DNA of 64,000 nt from Lachnospiraceae bacterium. GTDB lineage: Bacteria; Bacillota; Clostridia; Lachnospirales; Lachnospiraceae. The stretch spans positions 62,001 to 126,000 of the forward strand of contig JAUNAJ010000003.1 of assembly GCA_030527645.1 (NCBI GenBank). The letters are read 5' to 3'. The position numbers and the translations under genes are program-made. Below the pieces are notes generated by a model that saw only the letters and a list, made by a program, of their open reading frames with translations, ran no database searches and was not told the origin of the DNA. Positions 34,518 through 43,308 of the stretch are shown one piece after another (position 1 is the first letter of the stretch; each line of letters starts with the position of its first letter).

Positions 34518-35027
34518 TCACCGCTGCTTTTCAAATCGATCTGCAATCAATCCTGCCGCCTGCCGTATGTCCGTCTTCTCCAGGTCAACGATCAGATCCG
34601 CATACTTCTCATATAACGGGCATCGCTCCGCATACAGATCCTCCAGCGTCTGTCCCTCCTTAATGGACACACCTCTGTTCTTCAGATCCCCCAATCGTCT
34701 GTGAAGCTCTTCGCAGGAAACCTTCAGGTATACAATGGTGCTGATCTCCCGCAGATGCTCCATAGCTTTCTCACTGTATACTGCGCTTCCTCCTGTAGCG
34801 ATCACTGTACGCTCTGTACGGATGGAACAGTTCACTTCCTCCTCGATCCGGTCAAAGCCGTCCAGACCAACTGCTTCGATGATCTCCCACAGGAGCTTCT
34901 TCTCTCTTCTCTGGATCAGCAGATCCGAATCCAGAAATTCCATGCCCAGGATCTTCGCAAGCACAATACCCACAGTGCTCTTTCCTGCTCCCGGCATCCC
35001 GATCAATGTAATATTTTCCTTATTCAT
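34518..35027 (-). CDS. aroK: Shikimate kinase
   Basis: A 169-residue kinase phosphorylating shikimate at the 3-hydroxyl in chorismate synthesis. The P-loop is GMPGAGKST (10-18), followed by FLDSDLLIQRREKK (shikimate-binding Asp), TVIATGGSAVY (binding Gly-Gly) and RRGD-like loop equivalents in RRLGDLKNRG. The ribosome site is weak (AGGAA 13 bases up). The upstream phosphodiesterase ends 18 bases earlier, so translation may be coupled. No other aro genes are nearby. Confidence 0.88.
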   Translation of the reverse strand: MNKENITLIGMPGAGKSTVGIVLAKILGMEFLDSDLLIQRREKKLLWEIIEAVGLDGFDRIEEEVNCSIRTERTVIATGGSAVYSEKAMEHLREISTIVYLKVSCEELHRRLGDLKNRGVSIKEGQTLEDLYAERCPLYEKYADLIVDLEKTDIRQAAGLIADRFEKQR

Positions 35028-35044
35028 AATGTGTTTCGTTCCTG

Positions 35045-35521
35045 TTACCAGAAAAAACGCTTCCTCCTTTCCTGACGCAATACATGCTTTTCGATCGTAT
35101 ATGTATCCCCGTCGATCGTCATGATGGCAAATGACAGTTCATTATTATATCTCGCCCAGCCGGCACTGCCCGGATTGAACCAGAGAGTATTTCCCCGCAT
35201 TTCCTCTGTGTACCTGTGGGTATGCCCGTAGATCACAACATCCACGCTGTTGACTGAGTCCATGATATAGGATCTGTCATGGATCATATAGAAACGAACC
35301 TGCTCGATTTGAAAAAACATCGACTTTGAAAGGGACGATGCCCAGCCGAAATCATTATTTCCACGCACAACCATTACAGGAGCCAGCACCCGAAGCTGAT
35401 CCATAATCGTTTCATCGCACACATCTCCTGCATGCAGGATCATATCCACACCATCGATGGCCTGTATCACCTCAGGCAGCAGAATATCATGGGTATCTGA
35501 CAGAATGGCTACTCGTTTCAT
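35045..35521 (-). CDS. Metallophosphoesterase (YfcE/MJ0936 type)
   Basis: A 158-residue phosphodiesterase. Motifs are ILSDTHD, LHAGDVCDE, VVRGNNDFGW and IYGHTHRYTEE, with LWFNPGSAGWARYN near the C-terminus. The lengths and motif order match YfcE-type enzymes, and it is shorter than the paralogue at 27399. It leads a two-gene unit with aroK. Substrate unknown. Confidence 0.9.
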   Translation of the reverse strand: MKRVAILSDTHDILLPEVIQAIDGVDMILHAGDVCDETIMDQLRVLAPVMVVRGNNDFGWASSLSKSMFFQIEQVRFYMIHDRSYIMDSVNSVDVVIYGHTHRYTEEMRGNTLWFNPGSAGWARYNNELSFAIMTIDGDTYTIEKHVLRQERRKRFFW

Positions 35522-35609
35522 ATGCGATCTCCTTAAAAAATGCTTAATAAATTTCCTTATTATTTCTCTCTTTTCCAGTATAACGCAAATTGTATACAGT
35601 TACAATGTA

Positions 35610-35732
35610 TTAGTTTTATCTAACTATTATCATAAATATCCTCTTTACATTTCTGTAGAATGATGCTATACTCTGCTTGTAAGTTAGATACAGCTAACTT
35701 ATTTTAAAAAATTTATAGTTAGTTTTATCTAA
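35610..35732 (+). promoter_or_regulatory. Three DtxR/MntR-like boxes around a sigma-A promoter
   Basis: TTTACA (35644-35649) and TATACT (35667-35672) are 17 bases apart. The boxes are TTAGTTTTATCTAAC (35610-35624), AAGTTAGATACAGCTAACTT (35681-35700, at about +1 to +20) and TTAGTTTTATCTAA (35719-35732). They resemble DtxR-family iron or manganese operators. The middle site would block transcription when bound. Confidence 0.65.
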
Positions 35733-35754
35733 TCACCGCAGAAAGGAGCATCAC

Positions 35755-36372
35755 ATGGCTGAGGATGAATTTCGTATCCAGGGTGCGTTTCAATGTGCAC
35801 CGGTTCTTGCTAAGATCAAGGCATCCAATCTCCTTACGCTGGAAAAGGAGGATACCTGGCAGCTGGTCCGTATCATGGAGAATACGCAGCTTTCCTGTGA
35901 ATACCTGTACACCATTACAAAGCGTTCTGTCTGGCTGGTATTCTGGAAGGATGAGCTGGAAAAGATTCTCTCAAGCCGTGCAAACAGACGCTTTCTGCGT
36001 TCTCTGGGCTACAGAGAGTTCACCCTTGCCGCTGTACTGAATCGGTTAAAGCAGCGGTGCAGAGCTCACCATGAGGGAAGGATCTCCTACCCTCATGAAC
36101 TCGGCATCATTCTGGGATATCCCCTGGCCGATGTGGAGGGCTTTATCAACCACAAGGGACAGAATTATCTCTGCTCCGGATACTGGAAGGTCTATGAAAA
36201 CGCTGAAGGTGCCAGAAGGCTCTTTGCACTTTACAATCAGGCAAGAAACCAGGCTGCTTCTCTGGCCAGAGCAGGACTTGGGTTTCAGGAACTGATCCAG
36301 GTGCTGGAGCTGCAGATGCTCCTCTCTGAAAACTGCGAAAACCAGACAATTCCCGGCTCCGTATCCGCGTAA
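35755..36372 (+). CDS. DUF3793 family protein
   Basis: A 205-residue cytoplasmic protein of unknown function. It carries the recognisable block SYPHELGIILGYPLADVEGFINHKG followed by NYLCSGYWKVYEN, features of DUF3793. AAAGGAG lies just before the ATG. It shares a transcript with flavodoxin 75 bases downstream, under metal-regulator-like boxes. The association with flavodoxin suggests a role in iron limitation or redox, for instance chelating or maturing a cofactor. No domain reveals the mechanism. Confidence 0.8.
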   Translation: MAEDEFRIQGAFQCAPVLAKIKASNLLTLEKEDTWQLVRIMENTQLSCEYLYTITKRSVWLVFWKDELEKILSSRANRRFLRSLGYREFTLAAVLNRLKQRCRAHHEGRISYPHELGIILGYPLADVEGFINHKGQNYLCSGYWKVYENAEGARRLFALYNQARNQAASLARAGLGFQELIQVLELQMLLSENCENQTIPGSVSA

Positions 36373-36447
36373 TGCAGGGAGCCTCGCAGAACAAAGGCAG
36401 GCTGCAAGCCCTGCGAAAAAAATCTAAGAATACAGGAGAATTCAGAC

Positions 36448-36873
36448 ATGAGTGAAATTATTGTTGCATATTGGAGCGGAACAGGCAATACAGAGACTAT
36501 GGCGAATGCCGTTGCCGAGGGAATCAAGGCTGCAGGCGGAACACCAAAGGTAGTTTCTATGGAGGACATGCAGCCGGAAGAGCTGAAGAGCTGCAGCTCC
36601 TTCGCAATGGGCTGCCCCGCAATGGGAGCCGAGGAGCTGGAGGATACAATCGTTGAGCCGTTTGTTGCCGCTGTGGAGAACTTCTGCTCCGGAAAAAGAC
36701 TGGGGCTGTTCGGTTCCTATGACTGGGGCGATGGAGAGTGGATGCGTGCATGGGCAAAGCGCATGGACGACGCAGGAGCTTTCCTTACTAATGAAGAGGG
36801 ACTGATCGCTAACCTGGAGCCGGACGAGGAAGCACTGGAAGCATGCCGTGCGATGGGTAAAGCCCTGGTCTGA
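36448..36873 (+). CDS. Flavodoxin
   Basis: A 141-residue FMN electron carrier. The phosphate-binding loop is SGTGNTETM (10-18). Flavin-contacting loops follow around GCPAMGAEEL and FGSYDWGDGEWM, and length fits short-chain flavodoxins. It replaces ferredoxin when iron is scarce. The promoter upstream, with three DtxR-like boxes, fits that role. ACAGGAG precedes the ATG. Confidence 0.93.
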   Translation: MSEIIVAYWSGTGNTETMANAVAEGIKAAGGTPKVVSMEDMQPEELKSCSSFAMGCPAMGAEELEDTIVEPFVAAVENFCSGKRLGLFGSYDWGDGEWMRAWAKRMDDAGAFLTNEEGLIANLEPDEEALEACRAMGKALV

Positions 36874-36965
36874 AAATAAGTATATAGTTATAAGATCGTT
36901 CGGGGAATCCAGGATTCATTTCCGGCTTCTCCTCTTGTCAGATATAGCCATATACCAGAAAAAAA

Positions 36966-36988
36966 GGAGCCCCGGAATCCGGGGCTCC
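36966..36988. terminator. Bidirectional terminator
   Basis: GGAGCCCCGG and CCGGGGCTCC form a 10-bp stem with a 3-base loop. A T run follows on the minus strand. It ends the formate dehydrogenase operon and the convergent flavodoxin operon. Confidence 0.8.
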
Positions 36989-37016
36989 CTCTCTATTACG
37001 CTTGATTCAGTATGTA

Positions 37017-39773
37017 TTATGCTTTCTCAACCTTGATCGCACATACCTTGTACTCAGGAATTCGAGCATACTTATCCAGTGCTGCATTAGTCAGCCAGTT
37101 TGCATTACCATCCGGGAAGTGGAACGGCATCCAGGTCTCTCCCGGAGATACTTTCGTTCCCACCCTTGCTGTGGATTCAATAGAACCACGGCGGGAGGAT
37201 ACGCGAACCTTGTCTCCGTTTGCAATGCCAAGCTTGTCCGCATCTACGATGTTCATCTCAATGAAGGATTTTCCTTCGATCTCCATAAGCTCAGGAGTTC
37301 TTCCTGTCATTGCACGGGTGGTGTAATGATACAGGATACGTCCTGTCATAAGGATGATCGGGTAATCATCGTCAGGAAGCTCTGCAGATGGCACGTACTC
37401 TGCCGGATAGAACCAGCCCTTGCCTCTGACAAATTTTCCAACGTGCATGATCGGTGTTCCCGGATGATCCTTGGAGGTACAAGGCCACTGAAGACCCTGT
37501 CCGTTCACCTCTTCGCTATCCAGTCTTGCATGGGAAATTCCTGCAAAGCTCGGAGTCAGAGAAGCAATCTCATCCATAATGTCTGCACTGGTTACCGGCG
37601 GCTGCGGGTAGCCCATGCGGTTCATCAGGTCTACAAGGATATCGGTATCCAGACGGATATCATAATCCGGATGCAGTGCATTCAGATCCACTGCCTTGCG
37701 AACACGCTGTACACGACGCTCAGTGTTGCTGAAGGTTCCCTCTTTCTCTGTATAGGACATACCCGGAAGGATTACGTCCGCATACTGTGCAGTCTCAGTC
37801 ATGAACAGCTCCTGCAGAACAAAGAAATCAACCTTCTCAAGAGCCTTGATTACATGGCTGGTATCAGGATCTGTTACAACCGGATCCTCGCCATAGATAT
37901 ACAGACCCTTCAGCTCTCCGGAGATCATCTTCGGGAAGCAGTCAGTCGCATGTGTACCTGGCTTTCTGTTCAGCTTCACGCCCCAGGCCTTCTCAAACTT
38001 CTGGAACATCGGCTCATTCGGTACCAGCTCACCATTCTCATCAGGAACCATGATCTTCTGGTATCCCGGGAAGTCTGTAGGCTGTGCACCCATATCGCAG
38101 GCACCCTGTACGTTATTCTGACCACGGAGCGGGTTCACGCCGCAGCCCTCACGGCCAAGCTTGCCTACCATCATCGCCATATTGGACATGGACATAACGC
38201 CCTCTGTACCTGTGGAATGCTCGGTTACACCAAGACAGTAGATGATCGGAGCACGGTCTGCCTTAGCATACATGATAGCAGCCTTGCGCAGATCCTCCGG
38301 ATCAATGTGACAGATCTCGCCAACCTTCTCCGGTGTGTACTCTTTCACGATTTCTTTCAGCTTCTCATATCCCTCTGTACGCTCTGCGATAAATGCCTCG
38401 TCCTGAAGACCTTCTTCGATAATGACGTGCATGATGCCGTTCGCAAAGGCAACGTTGGTACCTGGTTTCAGTTTCAGATGTACATCCGCCTTCTTAGCAA
38501 GACCGATATCACGAGGATCCACAACGATCAGCTTCGCACCGCGTTTCACGGCTTTACGGATCTGCATGCCTACTACCGGATGTGCTTCCTCAGGGTTGGA
38601 TCCAACCAGCATGATCAGATCTGCATTCTGAGTGATATCACCAATCGGGTTGGTCATGGCACCGGAGCCAAGCGTCATTGCCAGACCTGCTACAGAAGCA
38701 GAATGGCATACACGGGCACAGTTATCGGTAGAGTTTGTACCGAAGCAGGTACGAACCATCTTCTGTACCATGTAGATATCCTCGTTAGGAGAACGTGAGC
38801 AGGCAAATCCGGCCAGGGCATCCGGGCCGTAATTCTTTTTGATTTCCATAAATTTGGAAGCCACAAGATCCAGAGCCTCATCCCAGGTTGCACGCTCAAA
38901 TTCGCCGGTTTCCTTATTCTTGATCAGCGGCCATTTGATACGGTCCGGATGATCTACGAAATCGAAGCTGCCGCTGCGGCCTTTTACGCAGAGGAGACCC
39001 CTGTTGGACGGTCCGTTCGCAGCCTCAGTATCTACAATTTTTCCATCCTTCACGATCAGATAGTACTGGCAGCCTGTTGCACAATGCGGGCAGGTAGTCA
39101 GAACCTTCTTCTCGATCTGGTTTACACGGTATTTTTTCCGTCTCTTCATGGTCAGAGCACCGGTCGGGCAGGCCTGTACACAGTTGCCGCAGGACTCACA
39201 GGAGCTCTCACCCCAGTTTGTATCAAACGGTGCACCGATGACAGACTGGAAACCACGGTTCATGGTATCAATGGCACCGCGTCCAACGATCTCATGACAG
39301 GTGTTGACACATCTGTGACAGAGAATACATTTCGAAGGATCATAGGTGAAGAATTTGTTTGAATCATCGATCACACTCTGATTCTTCTCACCCGGATAGC
39401 TTGTTTTCTCAACGCCGTACTCTACGCAAAGATCCTGGAACTTACAGTCACCGTTGGCTCTGCAGGCAAAACAGTCGTTGTTATGGTCTGAGAGAAGCAG
39501 ATCCAGTGTTTTTCTTCTGGCATCCACAACTGCCTCACTCATAGTCTCTACTACGTCACCCTCATTGCACATGGCTGTACATGCGGTATCTAAGCTTTTT
39601 CTGCCTCTGCTGCTGAGAATCTCAACAACACAGATACGGCAGGAACCATCCGGAAGCACATCCTCCAGATAGCAAAGAGTCGGGATCTTGATGCCTGCGC
39701 TTCTTGCAGCCTGCAGGATGGTCGTTCCCTTCTCAACTTCAATGGATCTGCCATCTATTGTTAAATGAATCAT
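37017..39773 (-). CDS. fdhA: Formate dehydrogenase catalytic subunit (molybdopterin, Cys type, NuoG-like N-terminus)
   Basis: A 918-residue oxidoreductase interconverting formate and CO2. The start at 39773 follows AGGAGGTG. A 2Fe-2S ferredoxin domain has Cys34, 45, 48 and 65. A NuoG-type 4Fe-4S site has His97, Cys101, 104 and 110. Two 4Fe-4S sets lie at Cys149-159 and Cys192-202. The molybdopterin domain begins with Cys228, 231, 235 and 262, and the metal ligand is Cys356 followed by His357 in NCARVCHSAS, so selenocysteine is replaced by cysteine. The C-terminal domain binds the second pterin. It is the last gene of the operon. Tungsten or molybdenum use cannot be told. Confidence 0.88.
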   Translation of the reverse strand: MIHLTIDGRSIEVEKGTTILQAARSAGIKIPTLCYLEDVLPDGSCRICVVEILSSRGRKSLDTACTAMCNEGDVVETMSEAVVDARRKTLDLLLSDHNNDCFACRANGDCKFQDLCVEYGVEKTSYPGEKNQSVIDDSNKFFTYDPSKCILCHRCVNTCHEIVGRGAIDTMNRGFQSVIGAPFDTNWGESSCESCGNCVQACPTGALTMKRRKKYRVNQIEKKVLTTCPHCATGCQYYLIVKDGKIVDTEAANGPSNRGLLCVKGRSGSFDFVDHPDRIKWPLIKNKETGEFERATWDEALDLVASKFMEIKKNYGPDALAGFACSRSPNEDIYMVQKMVRTCFGTNSTDNCARVCHSASVAGLAMTLGSGAMTNPIGDITQNADLIMLVGSNPEEAHPVVGMQIRKAVKRGAKLIVVDPRDIGLAKKADVHLKLKPGTNVAFANGIMHVIIEEGLQDEAFIAERTEGYEKLKEIVKEYTPEKVGEICHIDPEDLRKAAIMYAKADRAPIIYCLGVTEHSTGTEGVMSMSNMAMMVGKLGREGCGVNPLRGQNNVQGACDMGAQPTDFPGYQKIMVPDENGELVPNEPMFQKFEKAWGVKLNRKPGTHATDCFPKMISGELKGLYIYGEDPVVTDPDTSHVIKALEKVDFFVLQELFMTETAQYADVILPGMSYTEKEGTFSNTERRVQRVRKAVDLNALHPDYDIRLDTDILVDLMNRMGYPQPPVTSADIMDEIASLTPSFAGISHARLDSEEVNGQGLQWPCTSKDHPGTPIMHVGKFVRGKGWFYPAEYVPSAELPDDDYPIILMTGRILYHYTTRAMTGRTPELMEIEGKSFIEMNIVDADKLGIANGDKVRVSSRRGSIESTARVGTKVSPGETWMPFHFPDGNANWLTNAALDKYARIPEYKVCAIKVEKA

Positions 39774-39784
39774 TCCAACACCTC

Positions 39785-41662
39785 CTACTGAACTGAGATT
39801 GCACCGAACGGACAATTATCCATACAGGTTCCGCACTTGATACATTTCGCTGTATCGATCTCGTGTGGTCCCTTCTTCTCTCCTGTGATCGCATTGACAG
39901 GACAGTTCTTTGCACACTTGGTACATCCCTTACAAGCCTCAGGATCAATGACATAGGTCTTCATCGCATTGCATACATGCGCTTTGCATTTATGCTCATT
40001 GATATGCTCCAGATACTCGTCCTTGAAGTTCTTCAGTGTACTGAGAACAGGAAGCGGCGCACTCTTGCCCAGACCGCAGAGAGAACGGGTCTTTACAAAG
40101 TTTCCAATCTCCTCCAGCTTGTCCAGATCAGAGAGCTCACCGTTGCCGTCCGTGATTTTCTCAAGAATTTCAAGCATACGCTTGGTTCCGATTCGGCAGG
40201 GACCGCACTTTCCGCAGGACTCTCTCTGGGTGAAGCCCATGAAGAATTTCGCTACGTCTACCATACAGGTTCCCTCGTCCATTACAACAAGTCCGCCGGA
40301 TCCAACGATTGCGCCGTATTTCTTAACGTTATCAAAATCAAGAGGAACATCCAGATGCTCTTCTGTCAGACATCCGCCGGAAGGTCCTCCCATCTGAACA
40401 GCCTTGAAGCTGCCGCCGGATTTCAGGCCGCCTCCGATATCAAAGATGATCTCACGGAGAGTCGTTCCCATCGGAACCTCGATCAGACCTGTGTTCTGGA
40501 TCGCTCCTGTCAGGGAGAATGTCTTGGTTCCCGGAGTGCCCTCTGTACCGATGGAACGATACCAGGATGCACCCTTCATTACAATACTCGGAACGTTTGC
40601 GTAGGTCTCAACATTGTTCAATACAGTTGGTTTCGCAAACAGACCCTTTTCAACAGTACGAGGGGGCTTAACTCGAGGCATGCCTCGTTTTCCCTCGATA
40701 GATGCTGTCAGTGCAGAGCCCTCGCCGCAGACGAATGCTCCCGCACCGCGGTTGATATGCATTTTGAAATTGAAGCCGGTTCCGAGGATATTTTCACCGA
40801 GAAGTCCCACTGCCTCCAGCTCTGCGATCGCATTGCGGAGTCTTCTTACAGAGTTCGGATACTCAGCACGAACATAGATATAGCCGTTTGCTGCTGAAAC
40901 AGCATAGCCGGCGATCATCATACCCTCGATCAGACGGTAGGGATCACCCTCCATTACGGAGCCGTCCATGAAGGCACCCGGATCTCCCTCATCACCGTTA
41001 CATACAACGTATCTGTCCTTTTCCTTCTGTGCAGCAACCTGTTTCCACTTTGTTCCTGCCGGGAAGCCGCCGCCGCCGCGTCCGCGCAGTCCGGACTGAT
41101 CGATCTCAGCAACTACATCGTCAGAGGACATATCAAACAGAGCCTTTTCAAATGCAGAGAAACCGCCTGCAGCAATATACTCATTCAGGGACTCTGCATC
41201 CACCTTGCCGCAGTTCTCCAGAGTGATTCTGGTCTGCTTTGCAATAAACGGGATTTCATCCGGAGCCACATAGGCTGTATCATTCTGTCTGTAAAGAAGA
41301 CGATCTACAATTCCGTCACCCTGAACGGTCTCTTTGAAAATCTCTTCACAATCATCGATCTGTACTTTTGTATACTGAACTGTTTTGTCACCCTTCTGAA
41401 TACGAACCAGAGGGCCAAGCTCACAAACGCCCTGACAGCCGGTCTTCTTTACACCGGTCTTTTTCTCGCCGTCATGAGGAGCAAACTCGAGGGCGATTCC
41501 GGGCTGATCCTTACAGATCTCAACAAATTTCTCATAAATCTTATCTGATCCTGTAGCGATACATCCGGTACCGGAGCAAACAAGGATTCGACAGTCATAA
41601 GACGCCAGTGCTTCCTGCGCCTCAGCTCTTACTGCCTGCAGTGCATCTTTACTGGTAATCAT
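39785..41662 (-). CDS. NADH-binding flavoprotein subunit (NuoF/HydB-like) of formate dehydrogenase
   Basis: A 625-residue subunit. An N-terminal thioredoxin-like 2Fe-2S domain has Cys29, Cys34 and a later pair in KKTGCQGVCE. The NuoF core has GRGGGGFPAGTKW (NADH/FMN), and SCGKCGPCRIGT is a 4Fe-4S motif. Two C-terminal 4Fe-4S ferredoxin motifs are present (CKGCTKCAKNCP and CIKCGTCMDNCP). This layout matches HydB of bifurcating hydrogenases and NuoF-like subunits of NAD-linked formate dehydrogenases. It overlaps nuoE by four bases. The extra clusters allow, but do not prove, electron bifurcation with ferredoxin. Confidence 0.9.
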   Translation of the reverse strand: MITSKDALQAVRAEAQEALASYDCRILVCSGTGCIATGSDKIYEKFVEICKDQPGIALEFAPHDGEKKTGVKKTGCQGVCELGPLVRIQKGDKTVQYTKVQIDDCEEIFKETVQGDGIVDRLLYRQNDTAYVAPDEIPFIAKQTRITLENCGKVDAESLNEYIAAGGFSAFEKALFDMSSDDVVAEIDQSGLRGRGGGGFPAGTKWKQVAAQKEKDRYVVCNGDEGDPGAFMDGSVMEGDPYRLIEGMMIAGYAVSAANGYIYVRAEYPNSVRRLRNAIAELEAVGLLGENILGTGFNFKMHINRGAGAFVCGEGSALTASIEGKRGMPRVKPPRTVEKGLFAKPTVLNNVETYANVPSIVMKGASWYRSIGTEGTPGTKTFSLTGAIQNTGLIEVPMGTTLREIIFDIGGGLKSGGSFKAVQMGGPSGGCLTEEHLDVPLDFDNVKKYGAIVGSGGLVVMDEGTCMVDVAKFFMGFTQRESCGKCGPCRIGTKRMLEILEKITDGNGELSDLDKLEEIGNFVKTRSLCGLGKSAPLPVLSTLKNFKDEYLEHINEHKCKAHVCNAMKTYVIDPEACKGCTKCAKNCPVNAITGEKKGPHEIDTAKCIKCGTCMDNCPFGAISVQ

Positions 41663-42147
41663 GCCTCTTCTCCTCCTTTCAGTTTCTCGATCAGTTCATC
41701 TGCCTTCTGCGGGGTCATATTCGGATGCACATCCTCATTAACCATCATTGTGGGTGCAAGTCCGCAGGCACCGAGACAGGATACAGTCTCAATTGTAAAG
41801 AGCATATCCGCAGTGGTGTTATTCTCCTCAGTAAGGCCAAGAATCTTCATGATCTCTTCCTTAACAGGAATGGATTTACGTACGTGACAGGCTGTTCCGT
41901 CGCACACCTTGATCACGAATTTTCCCTTTGGCTGGAAAGAGAAGTTCTCGTAGAATGTCGCAACAGAAAATGCTCTCGCTCTTGTAACTCCGATCTGCTC
42001 AGCTACATAAGTCAGGAGTTCTCCCGGGATGTAACGATACACCTCCTGGATATCCTGCATGATCGGGATCAGAAATCGTTCGTTTTTTCCGTATCGTTTC
42101 ACAATCTCATCAGCCTGATCATAGTAAGTGCGATCCAGCATAGACAT
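41659..42147 (-). CDS. NuoE-like 2Fe-2S subunit of formate dehydrogenase
   Basis: A 162-residue thioredoxin-like ferredoxin. The 2Fe-2S ligands lie in VCDGTACHVR and VSCLGACGLAP, the usual C-x4/5-C plus C-x3-C pattern. The N-terminal helical bundle (LIPIMQDIQEVYRYIP) is typical. AAAGGAGG precedes the ATG. It is the first gene of nuoE-nuoF-fdhA and passes electrons from the FMN subunit. Confidence 0.92.
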   Translation of the reverse strand: MSMLDRTYYDQADEIVKRYGKNERFLIPIMQDIQEVYRYIPGELLTYVAEQIGVTRARAFSVATFYENFSFQPKGKFVIKVCDGTACHVRKSIPVKEEIMKILGLTEENNTTADMLFTIETVSCLGACGLAPTMMVNEDVHPNMTPQKADELIEKLKGGEEA

Positions 42148-42474
42148 TTACCTCCTTTTCATGTCAACTATCGTTTACAGAACCATATTTTTCTTTTGCA
42201 TAGATACAGCTTTCTTTTCAGACTGTTTTTATGCTATTTGCACATACCTTTTTCTCCATCAGAGGTAAAATGCACAAAAACAGCTGTAAATTTTTCACCG
42301 TATTAGTGATTTTATTGTAATCTTTTTTTCTTGATTAGAAAAGGGATAACGATATATTATCGAAAAAATATCGATAAATATATATATTTTTCGACAATAT
42401 TCCCATGATAAATAAGTTATTTGTTATTTAACAGCCATTCTCCTTCTGTAGACAACGCCCGGTATGTCCGCATG
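42148..42474. other. AT-rich upstream region of the formate dehydrogenase operon
   Basis: There is no gene here. At 42357-42377, 7-bp inverted arms TTATCGA and TCGATAA surround seven A/T bases, a possible operator. TTGTCGAAAAA occurs just beyond on the minus strand, but no clear -10 follows at proper spacing. I cannot name the regulator. Confidence 0.4.
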
Positions 42475-42493
42475 GCTCGTTGTTCGCGCAAAC
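42475..42493. repeat. 19-bp repeat C, copy 2
   Basis: Identical to 32710-32728 (GCTCGTTGTTCGCGCAAAC) and placed next to the efp terminator. Confidence 0.6.
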
Positions 42494-42499
42494 AAAAAA

Positions 42500-42525
42500 G
42501 GAGACATGACAAAAGTCATGTCTCC
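42500..42525 (-). terminator. Rho-independent terminator of efp
   Basis: GGAGACATGAC and GTCATGTCTCC form an 11-bp stem with a tetraloop-like AAAA, and a T run follows on the minus strand. Confidence 0.85.
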
Positions 42526-42557
42526 CCGAAAAACGATTGAATGATTCAGTTGATCGA

Positions 42558-43124
42558 TCAGCCTTTTCCGCCTCGTCCTGTGTACTCACCGGTTCTGGTA
42601 TCGATCTTAACGATCTCACCGATCTCGATGAACAGCGGAACCCTGATCTCTGCACCGGTCTCAACCACTGCAGGTTTCATAGCGTTGGTTGCGGTATTTC
42701 CTGCAAATCCCGGATCAGTCTCTGTGATCTCAAGCTCTACAGAGATCGGCGGCTCTACAGAGAAGGTTTTTCCCTGATAAGAAACCAGCTTGCAGTTCTC
42801 ATTCTCTTTAACGAACTTCATAGCGTCTGTAAACTCTCCCATAGGAAGAGCAACCTGCTCATAGGTATTCGGATCCATGAAGTTGTAGAAATCACCGTCG
42901 TTGTACAGATACTGCATCTCCTGACGCTCGATACGAGCCTCATCAAATTTTGCAGTAGGGTTGAAAGAGTTCTCAACTACACCACCGTTGATGATGTCTT
43001 TGTATTTTGTTCTTACAAAAGCAGCACCTTTACCGGGTTTTACATGCATGAAATCAAGAATCTGACATACTTTTCCATCAATGACAACAGTCATTCCGTT
43101 TCTAAAATCACCAGCAGTAACCAT
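42558..43124 (-). CDS. efp: Translation elongation factor EF-P
   Basis: A 188-residue factor that rescues ribosomes stalled at polyproline. The three-domain length is normal. The KOW-like N-domain has the loop [14 protein letters not shown], with Lys32 in the position that is modified in many species. The motif [18 protein letters not shown] lies in domain II, and a Lys/Gly-rich end is present. It is downstream of hflKC on the same strand, 180 bases away; I see no terminator between them. Confidence 0.95.
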   Translation of the reverse strand: MVTAGDFRNGMTVVIDGKVCQILDFMHVKPGKGAAFVRTKYKDIINGGVVENSFNPTAKFDEARIERQEMQYLYNDGDFYNFMDPNTYEQVALPMGEFTDAMKFVKENENCKLVSYQGKTFSVEPPISVELEITETDPGFAGNTATNAMKPAVVETGAEIRVPLFIEIGEIVKIDTRTGEYTGRGGKG

Positions 43125-43308
43125 ATTACAGCCTCCTTAAAGGTTTTATTTTCACTATTCAGCGCACAATCCCCCTGAACAGCCCTCTTATTTCATTTTC
43201 TAGAATACACTAAAGTGAGGCAGATTTCAACCGGAATGTTGTAAGGAGCTGTCATTCCTGCAATATTTTTTTACTGTCCACGGGTTTCCGCGGCTCAGCC
43301 GGAGTAAC

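Noticed and set aside
36448-36873. Joining flavodoxin and the formate dehydrogenase genes in one operon
   Set aside because: They are convergent and separated by a bidirectional terminator.
37002-38798. A 598-codon plus-strand open frame opposite the formate dehydrogenase gene
   Set aside because: It is a shadow frame: Cys/His/Arg-rich with no known domain, while the opposite strand encodes a complete molybdopterin enzyme with all cluster motifs.
43255-43305. Terminator between hflC and efp
   Set aside because: There is only a weak 6-bp stem with no T run on the minus strand.
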